Assembly: GCF_014851815.1 (NCBI RefSeq)
Contig: NZ_JACVAJ010000002.1
Coordinates: 806,001 to 870,000 of the forward strand
Length of the DNA stretch: 64,000 nt
Source of the DNA: Pseudoxanthomonas sp. PXM01
GTDB taxonomy: Bacteria > Pseudomonadota > Gammaproteobacteria > Xanthomonadales > Xanthomonadaceae
Direction: 5' to 3'
Shown here piece after piece: positions 10,064-17,731 of this stretch (the first letter of the stretch is position 1; the number at the start of each line of letters is the position of its first letter). The notes beneath the pieces are model-generated. The model saw only the letters and a list, made by a program, of their open reading frames with translations. It was not told the origin of the DNA and searched no databases. Position numbers and translations under genes: made by a program.

Positions 10064-11149
10064 ATGAACGCATGCCCCGCCGCTTCCGCATCCGACGCCG
10101 GCATCGACGACCACATCCAGTCCGTGTCCGGACTGTCGGACTCGCTGTTGAAGCAGCTGCGCCAGTCGCTGCAGAAGATCGACGAGATCAACCGCGTCAC
10201 CCGCATCATCTCGATGAACGCCCGCATCGAGGCCGTCCGCATCGGCACGGCCGGACGCAGCTTCGGCGTGATCGCGGAAGAGATGGATACGCTGTCGCGG
10301 CGGGTCAGCGATACGGCGCGCGAGATCGACCAGATGGCGGGGCGCACCAGCACCGACCTGCGCGAGCGGCTGGACGAGTTGCAGACCAATGTCCGCCGCA
10401 CCCGCCTGACCGATCTGGCGCTGGCCAACATCGACCTGATCGACCGCAACCTGTACGAACGCAGCTGCGACGTGCGCTGGTGGGCGACCGACGCCGCCAT
10501 GGTCGCGGCCGTGCAGGACCCGCACCCGGCAGCGCTCGCCCACGCAAGCCAGCGCCTCGGCCAGATCCTCGATTCGTACACCGTCTATTTCGACCTGGTG
10601 CTCGCCGATCTGCAGGGCAACGTCATCGCCAACGGTCGGCCGCGCCAGTACCGCTCGGCGGGCCAGTCGGTGGCGCAGCAGGCCTGGTTCCAGTCGGCGA
10701 TGGCCACCGCCAGTGGCGAGGCGTTCGGTTTCCAGTCGATGCATGCCAGCCCGCTGGCAGGCGGCGAGCGCGTGCTCGTGTACGCCTGCACGGTGCGCGA
10801 GGGCGGTCGCGTGACGGGTCGCCCGCTCGGCGTGCTCGGCATCGTGTTCCGCTGGGACGCGCTCGCGCAGACCATCGTCGAGCGGACGCCGCTGTCGGAG
10901 GCCGAGTGGCGTCGTAGCCGGGTCTGCATCGTCGATGGGCAAGGGCAGGTGCTGGCCGATACCGCGAGTGGTGACGCGACGTCACCGCGCCTGGACTTCC
11001 TCGGCCGCGCCGCGTTGTTCGCCCAGTCGCGCGCGGCCGTCGACCTGGTCATCGATGGCCGCGCGCATTGCGTCGCGCATGCCGCGTCACCGGGCTACGA
11101 GACCTACCGCACCGGCTGGCATTGCGTGATCGTGCAGGGCATCGACTGA
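10064..11149 (+). CDS. Soluble MCP-tip-like protein with C-terminal Cache-like sensor domain
   Basis: The 361-residue product has no signal peptide and no membrane helix. Residues about 30-110 form an alpha-helical segment that resembles the MCP signalling tip: [20 protein letters not shown] then [20 protein letters not shown], compare the NAAIEAARAG...GRGFAVVA.EV family motif. Residues about 115-340 resemble a dCache/PDC-like ligand-binding module ([52 protein letters not shown]). The domain order is the reverse of ordinary chemoreceptors, and the hairpin is too short for a normal methylation bundle. A strong AAGGAGA precedes the ATG. Its partner is unknown; no che genes are in the window. 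Confidence 0.75.
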   Translation: MNACPAASASDAGIDDHIQSVSGLSDSLLKQLRQSLQKIDEINRVTRIISMNARIEAVRIGTAGRSFGVIAEEMDTLSRRVSDTAREIDQMAGRTSTDLRERLDELQTNVRRTRLTDLALANIDLIDRNLYERSCDVRWWATDAAMVAAVQDPHPAALAHASQRLGQILDSYTVYFDLVLADLQGNVIANGRPRQYRSAGQSVAQQAWFQSAMATASGEAFGFQSMHASPLAGGERVLVYACTVREGGRVTGRPLGVLGIVFRWDALAQTIVERTPLSEAEWRRSRVCIVDGQGQVLADTASGDATSPRLDFLGRAALFAQSRAAVDLVIDGRAHCVAHAASPGYETYRTGWHCVIVQGID

Positions 11150-11158
11150 GGCTGCCGC

Positions 11159-11482
11159 TCAGGCCAGCCAGACGCCATCGTCGCGCACCTGCACGGCGAC
11201 CGCACGCAGCGAGTCGCCGCGGCAAGGCCCCGCCACGCAATCGCCGCGTACCAGCTCGAATGAGGCACCGTGGGCCGCACAGACCAGGTGGCCCTCCTTG
11301 CTCTTGAGGAACTGGCCCGGCGCCCAGTCGAGTCGACGGCCCGCATGCGGGCAGACATTCAACCAGGCGCGTACATCTTCGCCGTCCCGGAAGAGGATCA
11401 ATGACTCGGCATCGTCGCCGATCGTGGCCTCTACCTCGGCAAAACCACCGTCGACGATGTCATTCAGTGCACTCAGTCGCAT
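11159..11482 (-). CDS. Rieske [2Fe-2S] ferredoxin-like protein
   Basis: The 107-residue cytoplasmic protein carries both Rieske cluster motifs, CPHAGRRLDWAPGQFL (C-x-H) and CAAHGASFE (C-x2-H), about 20 residues apart. This resembles small stand-alone Rieske proteins such as NirD/biphenyl-type ferredoxins, which shuttle electrons to oxygenases or reductases. No partner oxygenase is adjacent. The start is taken at the ATG before RLSALND; a GTG seven codons earlier is possible. It is convergent with the MCP-like gene, 9 nt away. Confidence 0.88.
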   Translation of the reverse strand: MRLSALNDIVDGGFAEVEATIGDDAESLILFRDGEDVRAWLNVCPHAGRRLDWAPGQFLKSKEGHLVCAAHGASFELVRGDCVAGPCRGDSLRAVAVQVRDDGVWLA

Positions 11483-11570
11483 GGCGTTTAACGAAGTCCT
11501 CACACGGTCACATAACGGTCATCCGATACTGCGGCACCGGCCCCCGCCGCATTCTGCACGACGCAACGCC

Positions 11571-11846
11571 ATGTACGCACGCCACTTCCAGTTCAACGCC
11601 TTCCGCCACGCCTTCGCTCCGCGCAAGCCGCGCCATCCGCTGCTGCGGGTCGGCCTGGGCCTGTTGGGCGTCGCATTGCTGGGCGTGCTGGTGTTCTTCA
11701 GCGTGTTCGTCGGCGCCGCCATGATCGCGGCCGGCCTGGTCTACAAGCTGGTGCGCCAGCGCGGCAAGCCGCAGGCGCGCGATGCGCGCGTGGTGGACGC
11801 CGAGTACCACGTGGTCCGCAAGCCGGTGCTGCCGCTGCCGCGTTGA
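11571..11846 (+). CDS. Small single-helix membrane protein of unknown function
   Basis: The 91-residue product has a basic N-terminal part (FRHAFAPRKPRHPLLRVG), a strong hydrophobic helix (about residues 26-60, GLGLLGVALLGVLVFFSVFV) and a charged C-terminal tail ending KPVLPLPR. The positive-inside pattern suggests a type II or III single-pass inner membrane protein or a hairpin. I do not recognise a named family. It is divergent from the Rieske gene and 64 nt ahead of the FAH-family gene, probably in the same transcript. Confidence 0.6.
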   Translation: MYARHFQFNAFRHAFAPRKPRHPLLRVGLGLLGVALLGVLVFFSVFVGAAMIAAGLVYKLVRQRGKPQARDARVVDAEYHVVRKPVLPLPR

Positions 11847-11910
11847 TGCCATTCGCGGGAACCCGGTTCCCGCCTACACTCAGCGGCCGTTTGTTCATCG
11901 TCCGGCCGCC

Positions 11911-12618
11911 ATGACCGACCTCATCCCCGCTCCTCCCGTTCCCCGCGTGCCTGTGCGCGGCGGCGCCACGTTCCCGGTTCGCCGCATCTTCTGCGTCGGC
12001 CGCAATTTCGCCGACCATGCACGCGAGATGGGCGCCAGTGCGCCCGCCTCCAAAGCCGAGCGCGGTACACCGGTGTTCTTCCACAAGCCGGCCGACGCCA
12101 TCGTCACCGGCGATGCCGACGTCCCCTATCCGCCCGGCACGCAGGATCTCCACCATGAGGTCGAACTGGTGGCGGCCCTTGGCACCGACGCACCGTCCGG
12201 CGAACTGAGCCGCGAGGCCGCCGCCTCGCTGGTGCTCGCCTACGGCGTGGGCCTGGACCTGACCCGCCGCGACCTGCAGGCCGCCGCCAAGGCCAAGGGC
12301 CTGCCCTGGGATACCGGCAAGGGCTTCGATCATTCCGCGCCGATCAGCGAACTGGTGCCGATCGCCGACGTAGGCTCACTGGAAGATCGCACGCTGACGC
12401 TGCGGGTGAACGGCGAGGTGCGTCAGCATGGCGCGCTGCACGACCTCATCTGGGATGTGCCGGACATCCTGCAAGAACTGTCGAAGCTGTATGCATTGAA
12501 GGCGGGGGACCTGGTCTTCATGGGCACGCCGGCAGGCGTGGCCGCCCTGGTGCCTGGCGACACGCTTACCGCTTCGCTGGACGACGTGGTGACGCTGCAG
12601 GGACGCATCGTCGGCTGA
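11911..12618 (+). CDS. Fumarylacetoacetate hydrolase family protein (fumarylpyruvate hydrolase-like)
   Basis: The 235-residue product is a single FAH domain. It has VGRNFADHAREMG, the metal/substrate segment FFHKPADAIV, the acidic ligand motif HHEVELVAALG and GVGLDLTRRDLQ, plus KGFDHSAPISELV and FMGTPAGVAAL. This is the YcgM/NagK-like branch that cleaves C-C bonds of acylpyruvates or decarboxylates oxaloacetate. The physiological substrate cannot be read from the sequence, and no aromatic catabolic genes surround it. The ATG opens directly into the conserved fold. Confidence 0.88.
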   Translation: MTDLIPAPPVPRVPVRGGATFPVRRIFCVGRNFADHAREMGASAPASKAERGTPVFFHKPADAIVTGDADVPYPPGTQDLHHEVELVAALGTDAPSGELSREAAASLVLAYGVGLDLTRRDLQAAAKAKGLPWDTGKGFDHSAPISELVPIADVGSLEDRTLTLRVNGEVRQHGALHDLIWDVPDILQELSKLYALKAGDLVFMGTPAGVAALVPGDTLTASLDDVVTLQGRIVG

Positions 12619-12723
12619 GGCGAGCGCGGTGGCCGGTGCCGCCAATGTCAGTCAACAAGCCACGTCACGCGCGCTATAGTCGCCCCCGATGGCGCGATGG
12701 CGTCGATGGATGAGGAAACCGGC

Positions 12724-13125
12724 ATGGGCATGGTCAGCGAGTTCAAGGAATTCATTTCGCGCGGCAACGTAGTCGACCTGGCGGTCGGTGTGGTTATCGG
12801 CGCCGCGTTCGGCAAGATCGTCAGCAGCCTGGTCGACGGTATCGTGATGCCGCTGGTGGGCCTGCTGCTGGGCGGCGTGAAGTTCGGCGACCTCGCGGTC
12901 ACCTTGCGTGCGGCGGAGCTGGATGCCGCCGGCAAGGAGATCGCACCCGCCCTCCTGCTGAAGTACGGCGCCTTCCTGCAGACCACGATCGACTTCCTGC
13001 TGATCGCCTTCGTGATCTTCCTGGTACTGAAGGCCTACAACCGTGTGCGCGCACCGGCACCCGCCGCCGCGACACCGGAAGACGTGCTGCTGCTGCGCGA
13101 GATCCGCGATTCGCTGAAGAAGTAA
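12724..13125 (+). CDS. mscL: Large-conductance mechanosensitive channel
   Basis: MscL forms a homopentameric emergency valve in the inner membrane during hypo-osmotic shock. The 133-residue product has [20 protein letters not shown], leading into TM1, a periplasmic loop (about 45-72), TM2 ([20 protein letters not shown]) and a C-terminal amphipathic helix ending [10 protein letters not shown]. The start [10 protein letters not shown] is used, with GAGGAA upstream; an in-frame ATG nine codons earlier is possible. A TATAGT hexamer at 12675-12680 may be its -10 box. Confidence 0.97.
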   Translation: MGMVSEFKEFISRGNVVDLAVGVVIGAAFGKIVSSLVDGIVMPLVGLLLGGVKFGDLAVTLRAAELDAAGKEIAPALLLKYGAFLQTTIDFLLIAFVIFLVLKAYNRVRAPAPAAATPEDVLLLREIRDSLKK

Positions 13126-13169
13126 GCGGACGCTGCATTCCGAACCGGCAACACCGGCAAAGGAACCGC

Positions 13170-13206
13170 GAGGCCACGGGCTGCTAAGCTCGTGGCCTTC
13201 GTTTTT
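13170..13206 (+). terminator. Rho-independent terminator after mscL
   Basis: GAGGCCACG pairs with CGTGGCCTT around GGCTGCTAAGCT, followed by CGTTTTT. It ends only 13 nt before the ATG of the M28 peptidase, so that gene's ribosome binding site lies between terminator and start, and its promoter must overlap this region or lie upstream. Confidence 0.75.
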
Positions 13207-13218
13207 CCGGGATACGCC

Positions 13219-14607
13219 ATGCGCTTTGCTCCGCTGCTGCTCGCACTGACCCTCGCCATTCCCGCCTTCGCGGCCCAGCGCGAAACCCGCATCCCCGACG
13301 CCGCCCTCGCCACGGCCGCGGCGTTGCGCGAACAGGCATTGGCCGACGACACCGGCTGGAAAGTCGTGGAGTCGCTGACCACCGAGATCGGCCCGCGCCT
13401 GGCGGGCAGCGAAGCCGACGCGAAAGCCGTGGCGTGGGCAGAAGCGAAGTTCAAGGCGCTCGGCTTCGACAAGGTGTGGCGGGAGCCGGTGACCTTCCCC
13501 AAGTGGGTGCGCCGCAGCGAACACGCCGCCATCGTCGGCGCGCACGCCCAGCCGATCACTATTACCGCGCTGGGCGGCAGCCCGGCCGGCACGGTGGAGG
13601 CGGAGATCGTCCGCTTCGCCGACCTGGCCGCACTGGAAGCCGCGCCAGAAGGTTCGCTGGCCGGCAAGATCGCCTTCGTCGACTACCAGATGAAAGCCGC
13701 GCGCGATGGCAGCGACTACCGCAACGGCGGCGCCATCCGTTCGAAGGGACCGTCCGCGGCGATCCGCAAAGGTGCCGTCGCCTTCCTGATGCGCTCGGCC
13801 GGCACCGACAACCACCGCGTCGCGCATACCGGCATCACCCGCTTCGACGAAGGCCTGACGCCGGTGCCGTCCGCCTCCTTGACGATTCCCGACGCCGACC
13901 AGCTGGCGCGTCTGTTGCAGCGCGGCCCGGTGCGCGTGTCGCTGGCGCTGGACTGCGGCTGGGACGGCGAGTACACCTCGCACAACGTCATCGGTGAGAT
14001 CACCGGGCGCAGCCTGCCGAAAGAGGTCGTGGTGATCGGCGGCCATCTGGATTCGTGGGATCTGGGCACCGGTGCGATCGACGATGGCGCCGGCATCGGC
14101 ATCACCATGGCGGCCGGCCACCTGATCGGCCAGCTGAAGCAGGCGCCGAAGCGCACGATCCGGGTGATCGCGTTCGCCAACGAGGAGCAGGGCCTCTATG
14201 GCGGCAAGGCCTATGCCGAGAAGCACCTGGCCGACATCACCCACCACCAGATCGCCGCCGAGAGCGACTTCGGCGCAGGCCGTATCTACGCCTTCAACAC
14301 CGGCGCGCCCGAGCATGCGCGCAAGGCGACCGAGCAGATCGCGCAGGCGCTGGCGCCGCTGGGCATCGAGTACGCGCCCGGCAAGGGCAGCGCAGGCCCG
14401 GACATCAGTCCGTTCGCCGCGAAGGGCATGGCCTGGGCGTGGCTGGCGCAGGACGGCAGCGACTACTTCCACCTGCACCACAACGCCGACGACACGCTGG
14501 ACAAGATCGATCCCGCCGCACTGGCGCAGAACGTGGCCGCGTACACCGTATTCGCCTATCTGGCAGCAGAGGCCGATGGTGACTTCGGTAGCCAGCTCAA
14601 GGAATGA
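13219..14607 (+). CDS. Secreted M28 family zinc aminopeptidase
   Basis: The 462-residue product begins with a Sec signal (MRFAPLLLALTLAIPAFA, cleavage near AFA-A). A PA-like insert (about residues 110-260) precedes the catalytic M28 domain. Zinc ligands are visible in GGHLDSWDLGTGAIDDGAGI, ANEEQGLYGG (general base and ligand Glu pair), an ESDFG segment and a terminal HLHHNADDT. This is the arrangement of bacterial carboxypeptidase Q-like peptidases, likely periplasmic or extracellular. It starts right behind the mscL terminator and ends 4 nt before a REP pair. Confidence 0.93.
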   Translation: MRFAPLLLALTLAIPAFAAQRETRIPDAALATAAALREQALADDTGWKVVESLTTEIGPRLAGSEADAKAVAWAEAKFKALGFDKVWREPVTFPKWVRRSEHAAIVGAHAQPITITALGGSPAGTVEAEIVRFADLAALEAAPEGSLAGKIAFVDYQMKAARDGSDYRNGGAIRSKGPSAAIRKGAVAFLMRSAGTDNHRVAHTGITRFDEGLTPVPSASLTIPDADQLARLLQRGPVRVSLALDCGWDGEYTSHNVIGEITGRSLPKEVVVIGGHLDSWDLGTGAIDDGAGIGITMAAGHLIGQLKQAPKRTIRVIAFANEEQGLYGGKAYAEKHLADITHHQIAAESDFGAGRIYAFNTGAPEHARKATEQIAQALAPLGIEYAPGKGSAGPDISPFAAKGMAWAWLAQDGSDYFHLHHNADDTLDKIDPAALAQNVAAYTVFAYLAAEADGDFGSQLKE

Positions 14608-14611
14608 CGGC

Positions 14612-14679
14612 GTAGAGCCGAGCTTGCTCGGCTATCGGAACGTCGAGAAAAAGCAGCGGAGCAAGCAGCTCCGCTCTAC
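14612..14679. repeat. REP pair (REPIN-like), GTAGAGC family, heads outward
   Basis: The 68-bp intergenic element begins GTAGAGCCGAGCTTGCTCGG and ends with an inverted, diverged copy closing GCTCTAC. Each arm is itself a palindrome (GCCGAGC/GCTCGGC and GCGGAGC/GCTCCGC) with a GTAG tetranucleotide at the outer end. That matches the head-plus-hairpin architecture of REP sequences. It sits between two convergent genes and may also serve as a bidirectional terminator. Confidence 0.75.
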
Positions 14680-14693
14680 AACGGCAGAAGAGC

Positions 14694-15563
14694 TCAGCGG
14701 GCGCGCTGCGCCCACTGCGCCAGGAACACCGCGGTCGCGGCGGCGACGTTGAGGCTCTCGACGGCGCCGCTGCCGGGAATCGACAGGCGCGCATCGCAGG
14801 CGTCGGCGAGGCGTGCATCCATGCCCTCGCCTTCCGCACCCATCACGTAGACGAGACGCTGCGGCAGTTGGGCCGCGAACAGATCGTCACCACCACGTAC
14901 GACCGTCGCGGCCAGCGAGAATCCCGCGTTCCGCAGCTGTGCCGCCGCATTGTCGGTCTGCCCCATGCGCACCAATGGCACCTGCTCGGCGCCGCCTTCG
15001 GCGACGCGCGCGGCCGCGCCGGAAATCGCGAGCGTCGAGTCGCGCGGCAGCAGGATGCCGGCCACGCCGAAATGCGCGGCCGACCGCAGGATCGCGCCGA
15101 AGTTGTGCGGATTGCCCACGCCGTCCAGCCACAGCGCCGCCACGGGCTTGCCCTCTGGCAGCGTGCGCAGCCAGTCGCCCATCGGCACCGGCTCGACCTT
15201 CAGCACATCGGCAACCACGCCTTCATGGTGCGTGCTGCCAGCGAGCCGATCGAGATCGCCTTCCTCCACCACCCGATAACCGACGCGCTGCTTCACGCAC
15301 CACGCCAATAGCGGCTTCAGTGCCGGAATACGCGACTCGATCAGGTAGACCTTGCGGATCGCTTCCGGCCGACGCGCAAACACGGCGTGCACCGCGTTGA
15401 GCCCGTACAGGCGCAGCTCGTTGCGTCCGGCGCCTGCAGGACGCTCCTCACGCGGGTGCGACTGAGCACGCGGCGCATGGTCGTCCTGCGACCGCGGCGG
15501 ACGACGCCGGTCGGTCGGGCCACCGGGGCCTCGTGGCGGACGGTTGTTCCAGGGGTTGCTCAC
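14694..15563 (-). CDS. SpoU/TrmH family RNA 2'-O-methyltransferase (YfiF-like)
   Basis: The 289-residue product has a basic, Pro/Arg-rich N-terminal tail (about 1-45), a SpoU substrate-binding domain (YGLNAVHAVFARRPEAIRKV, STHHEGV) and a C-terminal knotted SPOUT domain. SPOUT motifs are LDGVGNPHNFGAILRSAAHF, YVMGAEGEGM and SGAVESLNVAAATAVFL. The ISGAAARVAEGGAEQV segment resembles E. coli YfiF more than RlmB. The target nucleotide is unknown. The start is a GTG 1 nt after the alsT stop (TGACGTG), so translation is probably coupled to alsT; an upstream in-frame ATG would lie inside alsT. Confidence 0.85.
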   Translation of the reverse strand: MSNPWNNRPPRGPGGPTDRRRPPRSQDDHAPRAQSHPREERPAGAGRNELRLYGLNAVHAVFARRPEAIRKVYLIESRIPALKPLLAWCVKQRVGYRVVEEGDLDRLAGSTHHEGVVADVLKVEPVPMGDWLRTLPEGKPVAALWLDGVGNPHNFGAILRSAAHFGVAGILLPRDSTLAISGAAARVAEGGAEQVPLVRMGQTDNAAAQLRNAGFSLAATVVRGGDDLFAAQLPQRLVYVMGAEGEGMDARLADACDARLSIPGSGAVESLNVAAATAVFLAQWAQRAR

Positions 15564-15564
15564 G

Positions 15565-17064
15565 TCAGGCCTTGGTCTTCCAGAAATCGGCGTTGTGGAT
15601 GCCCAGTGCATCCGGATCGAAGGTCGGATCCAGGCCGAGCTTCTTCTGCCGCTCGTAGTCGCGCAGCGCGATCAGCGCCGGCTTCTGCAGGAACAGGATG
15701 GCGACGACGTTCAACCACGCCATCAGACCCACGCCGATGTCACCCAGCGTCCACGCCATCGCGGCGTTGTGGTACGCGCCGAACACCACCATGCCCACAA
15801 TGCCCAGGCGCAGCAGCAGCGTCGCCAGCGGGTGAGTCTTCTTGGTACCGGCCAGGTAGGTCAGGTTGGTTTCGGCCATGTAGTAATAGGCCATGATGGT
15901 GGTGAAGGCGAAGAAGAACAGCGCCAGCGCCACGAAGCCCGCACCCCAGCCCGGCAGCACCGATTCGACGGCGGCCTGGGTGAACTTGGCGCCCTCCGAC
16001 GGCTGCACGCCGGGCACGCCGGAGAAGATCTCCACCAGTGTGTCCTTGCCGTTCTCGGTGACGGTCTTGAAGGTGTTGTACATGCCGGTGGACAGCACCA
16101 GGAACGCGGTCGAGGTGCACACCAGCATGGTGTCGAAGTAGATCGCGAACGCCTGCACGTAGCCCTGCTTGGCCGGATGGGAGACCTCGGCGGCGGCGGC
16201 GGCGTGCGGGCCGGTGCCCTGCCCGGCCTCGTTCGCGTAGATGCCGCGCTTGACGCCCCAGATGATGGCCTGGCCGATGATCGCGCCGAAGGCCGCATGC
16301 GCACCGAACGCGCTGGAGAAGATGTCGGCGAACATCGTCGGCACCTTGTCGGCGTTGACGATCATCACCGTAACCGCCATCAGGATGAAGCCCAGCGCCA
16401 TGAACGGCACCACGACTTCAGCGAAGGTGGCGATGCGCTTGATGCCACCGAAGATGATGACCGCCAGCAGTGCCGCCACGGCCAGGCCGATCCACAGCTT
16501 CATGCCGCCCACGCCGCCGAGCGACTCGCAGCCGGCTGTGCCGCAGAGCACGTTGGTCGCGCTGTCGGCGATGGCGTTGGCCTGCACGCCCGGCAGCAGG
16601 AAGCCCGCGGCGATCACGGTGGCCAGCGCGAACGTCACCGCGTACCACTTCAGGCCCATCGCCTTCTCGATGTAGTAGGCCGGACCGCCGCGGTAACGGC
16701 CTTCGGCGTCCTTCTCCTTGTAGATCTGCGCCAGCGTGCACTCGATGTACGAGGTCGACGCACCCAGGAACCCCATCACCCACATCCAGAACACGGCACC
16801 GGGACCACCGTAGGCGATCGCCGTGGCGACACCGGCGATGTTGCCGATGCCCATGCGGCCCGCCATCGAGATGGCCAGCGCCTGGAACGAGGACACGCCG
16901 GCCTCGGACTTCTGCCCGGTGACGGTCAGGCGGCACATCTCGGCGAAGCCGCGTACCTGCATGACCCGGGTGCGCAGGGTGAACCACAGGCCGGCACCCA
17001 GGCACAGCGCGATCAGCGCATTGCTCCAGATGATGCCGTTCAACCAGTTGAAAAAGGCTTCCAC
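15565..17064 (-). CDS. alsT: Sodium:alanine/glycine symporter (AGCS family, AlsT-like)
   Basis: The 499-residue inner membrane protein imports small neutral amino acids with sodium. It has about ten to eleven hydrophobic helices and family motifs GRMGIGNIAGVATAIAYGGP, FWMWVMGFLGASTSYIE, GGPAYYIEKAMGLKW and IFSSAFGAHAAFGAIIGQA, and the NEAGQGTGPHAAA stretch. The start is a GTG before EAFFNWLNGIIW, placed by the AGCS N-terminus and by GGAGA upstream. It is the first gene of a two-gene unit with the RNA methyltransferase. Confidence 0.92.
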   Translation of the reverse strand: MEAFFNWLNGIIWSNALIALCLGAGLWFTLRTRVMQVRGFAEMCRLTVTGQKSEAGVSSFQALAISMAGRMGIGNIAGVATAIAYGGPGAVFWMWVMGFLGASTSYIECTLAQIYKEKDAEGRYRGGPAYYIEKAMGLKWYAVTFALATVIAAGFLLPGVQANAIADSATNVLCGTAGCESLGGVGGMKLWIGLAVAALLAVIIFGGIKRIATFAEVVVPFMALGFILMAVTVMIVNADKVPTMFADIFSSAFGAHAAFGAIIGQAIIWGVKRGIYANEAGQGTGPHAAAAAEVSHPAKQGYVQAFAIYFDTMLVCTSTAFLVLSTGMYNTFKTVTENGKDTLVEIFSGVPGVQPSEGAKFTQAAVESVLPGWGAGFVALALFFFAFTTIMAYYYMAETNLTYLAGTKKTHPLATLLLRLGIVGMVVFGAYHNAAMAWTLGDIGVGLMAWLNVVAILFLQKPALIALRDYERQKKLGLDPTFDPDALGIHNADFWKTKA

Positions 17065-17179
17065 AGAGAGGGATCTCCGGTCAGTGAGGGGCGGGAGGCA
17101 GGATGGCTGTACGCGGATGCGCCGCCAGACCCCTGCAAGATAACCGCAACCTGCCCCTTCGCGCAGTCCCCGGAGACGG

Positions 17180-17731
17180 TCAGCGGGGCCAGATCCTTCC
17201 GAAAAGCCGCAGATCGTGCAGTCCGTCCGGCTTGCGGATGGCATCGCGTCGCCGGCCTTCTTCGGCGAACCCGTTTTTTTCCAGTACGCGCGCCGAAGCG
17301 GGATTGGTGTCCAGCACGTTGGCCTCGACGCGGTGCAGCGCCAGCGCGGACGCCACCCAGTCGAGGTAGACCGCCACCACGCGGGTCATGTGACCTTGCC
17401 CCCAACGCGCCCTGCCGAGCCAGTAGCCAAGTTCGGCGCTGTGCGCCTTCTCGCCCGCATGGGGACGCACGGCGATGCCGCCGCAGGCCTCGCCACCGAT
17501 CTCGATGGCGAACACCGGATGCGCGAGATCCACCACGCGACCAGCGAGGAACGCCTCGCCATCGGCCCGCGTATAGGGGTGCGGGAACCGGTCGCTCAGG
17601 CCGCGCGGCACCTGCGGATCGTCCGCATGGCGCAGCAGGGCTTCGAGATCATCCTGTCGCCATGCACGCAGCAGGAACCCCTCGCCTTCGATGCGCACGC
17701 CGTCGAACGGGCGCGCGCCGGCATCAGCCAT
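17180..17731 (-). CDS. GNAT acetyltransferase, RimJ/RimL type
   Basis: The 183-residue protein has the RimJ/RimL-like GNAT profile: FLLRAWRQDDLEALLRHADD at the N-terminus, GYWLGRARWGQGHMTRVVAV for the acetyl-CoA loop, and RVEANVLDTNPASARVLEKN, then GFAEEG, near the C-terminus. It probably acetylates an N-terminal amine or small amine; the substrate is unknown. The ATG lies inside the last codons of the RND permease gene (8-nt overlap), so it should be translated from the efflux operon mRNA. A GTG two codons upstream is an alternative start. Confidence 0.85.
   Translation of the reverse strand: MADAGARPFDGVRIEGEGFLLRAWRQDDLEALLRHADDPQVPRGLSDRFPHPYTRADGEAFLAGRVVDLAHPVFAIEIGGEACGGIAVRPHAGEKAHSAELGYWLGRARWGQGHMTRVVAVYLDWVASALALHRVEANVLDTNPASARVLEKNGFAEEGRRRDAIRKPDGLHDLRLFGRIWPR

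Noticed and set aside
9841..10581. N-terminal extension of pncB by about 250 codons.
   Set aside because: It would run antisense through the divergent MCP-like gene and has no homology to the family; the conserved N-terminus begins at [10 protein letters not shown].
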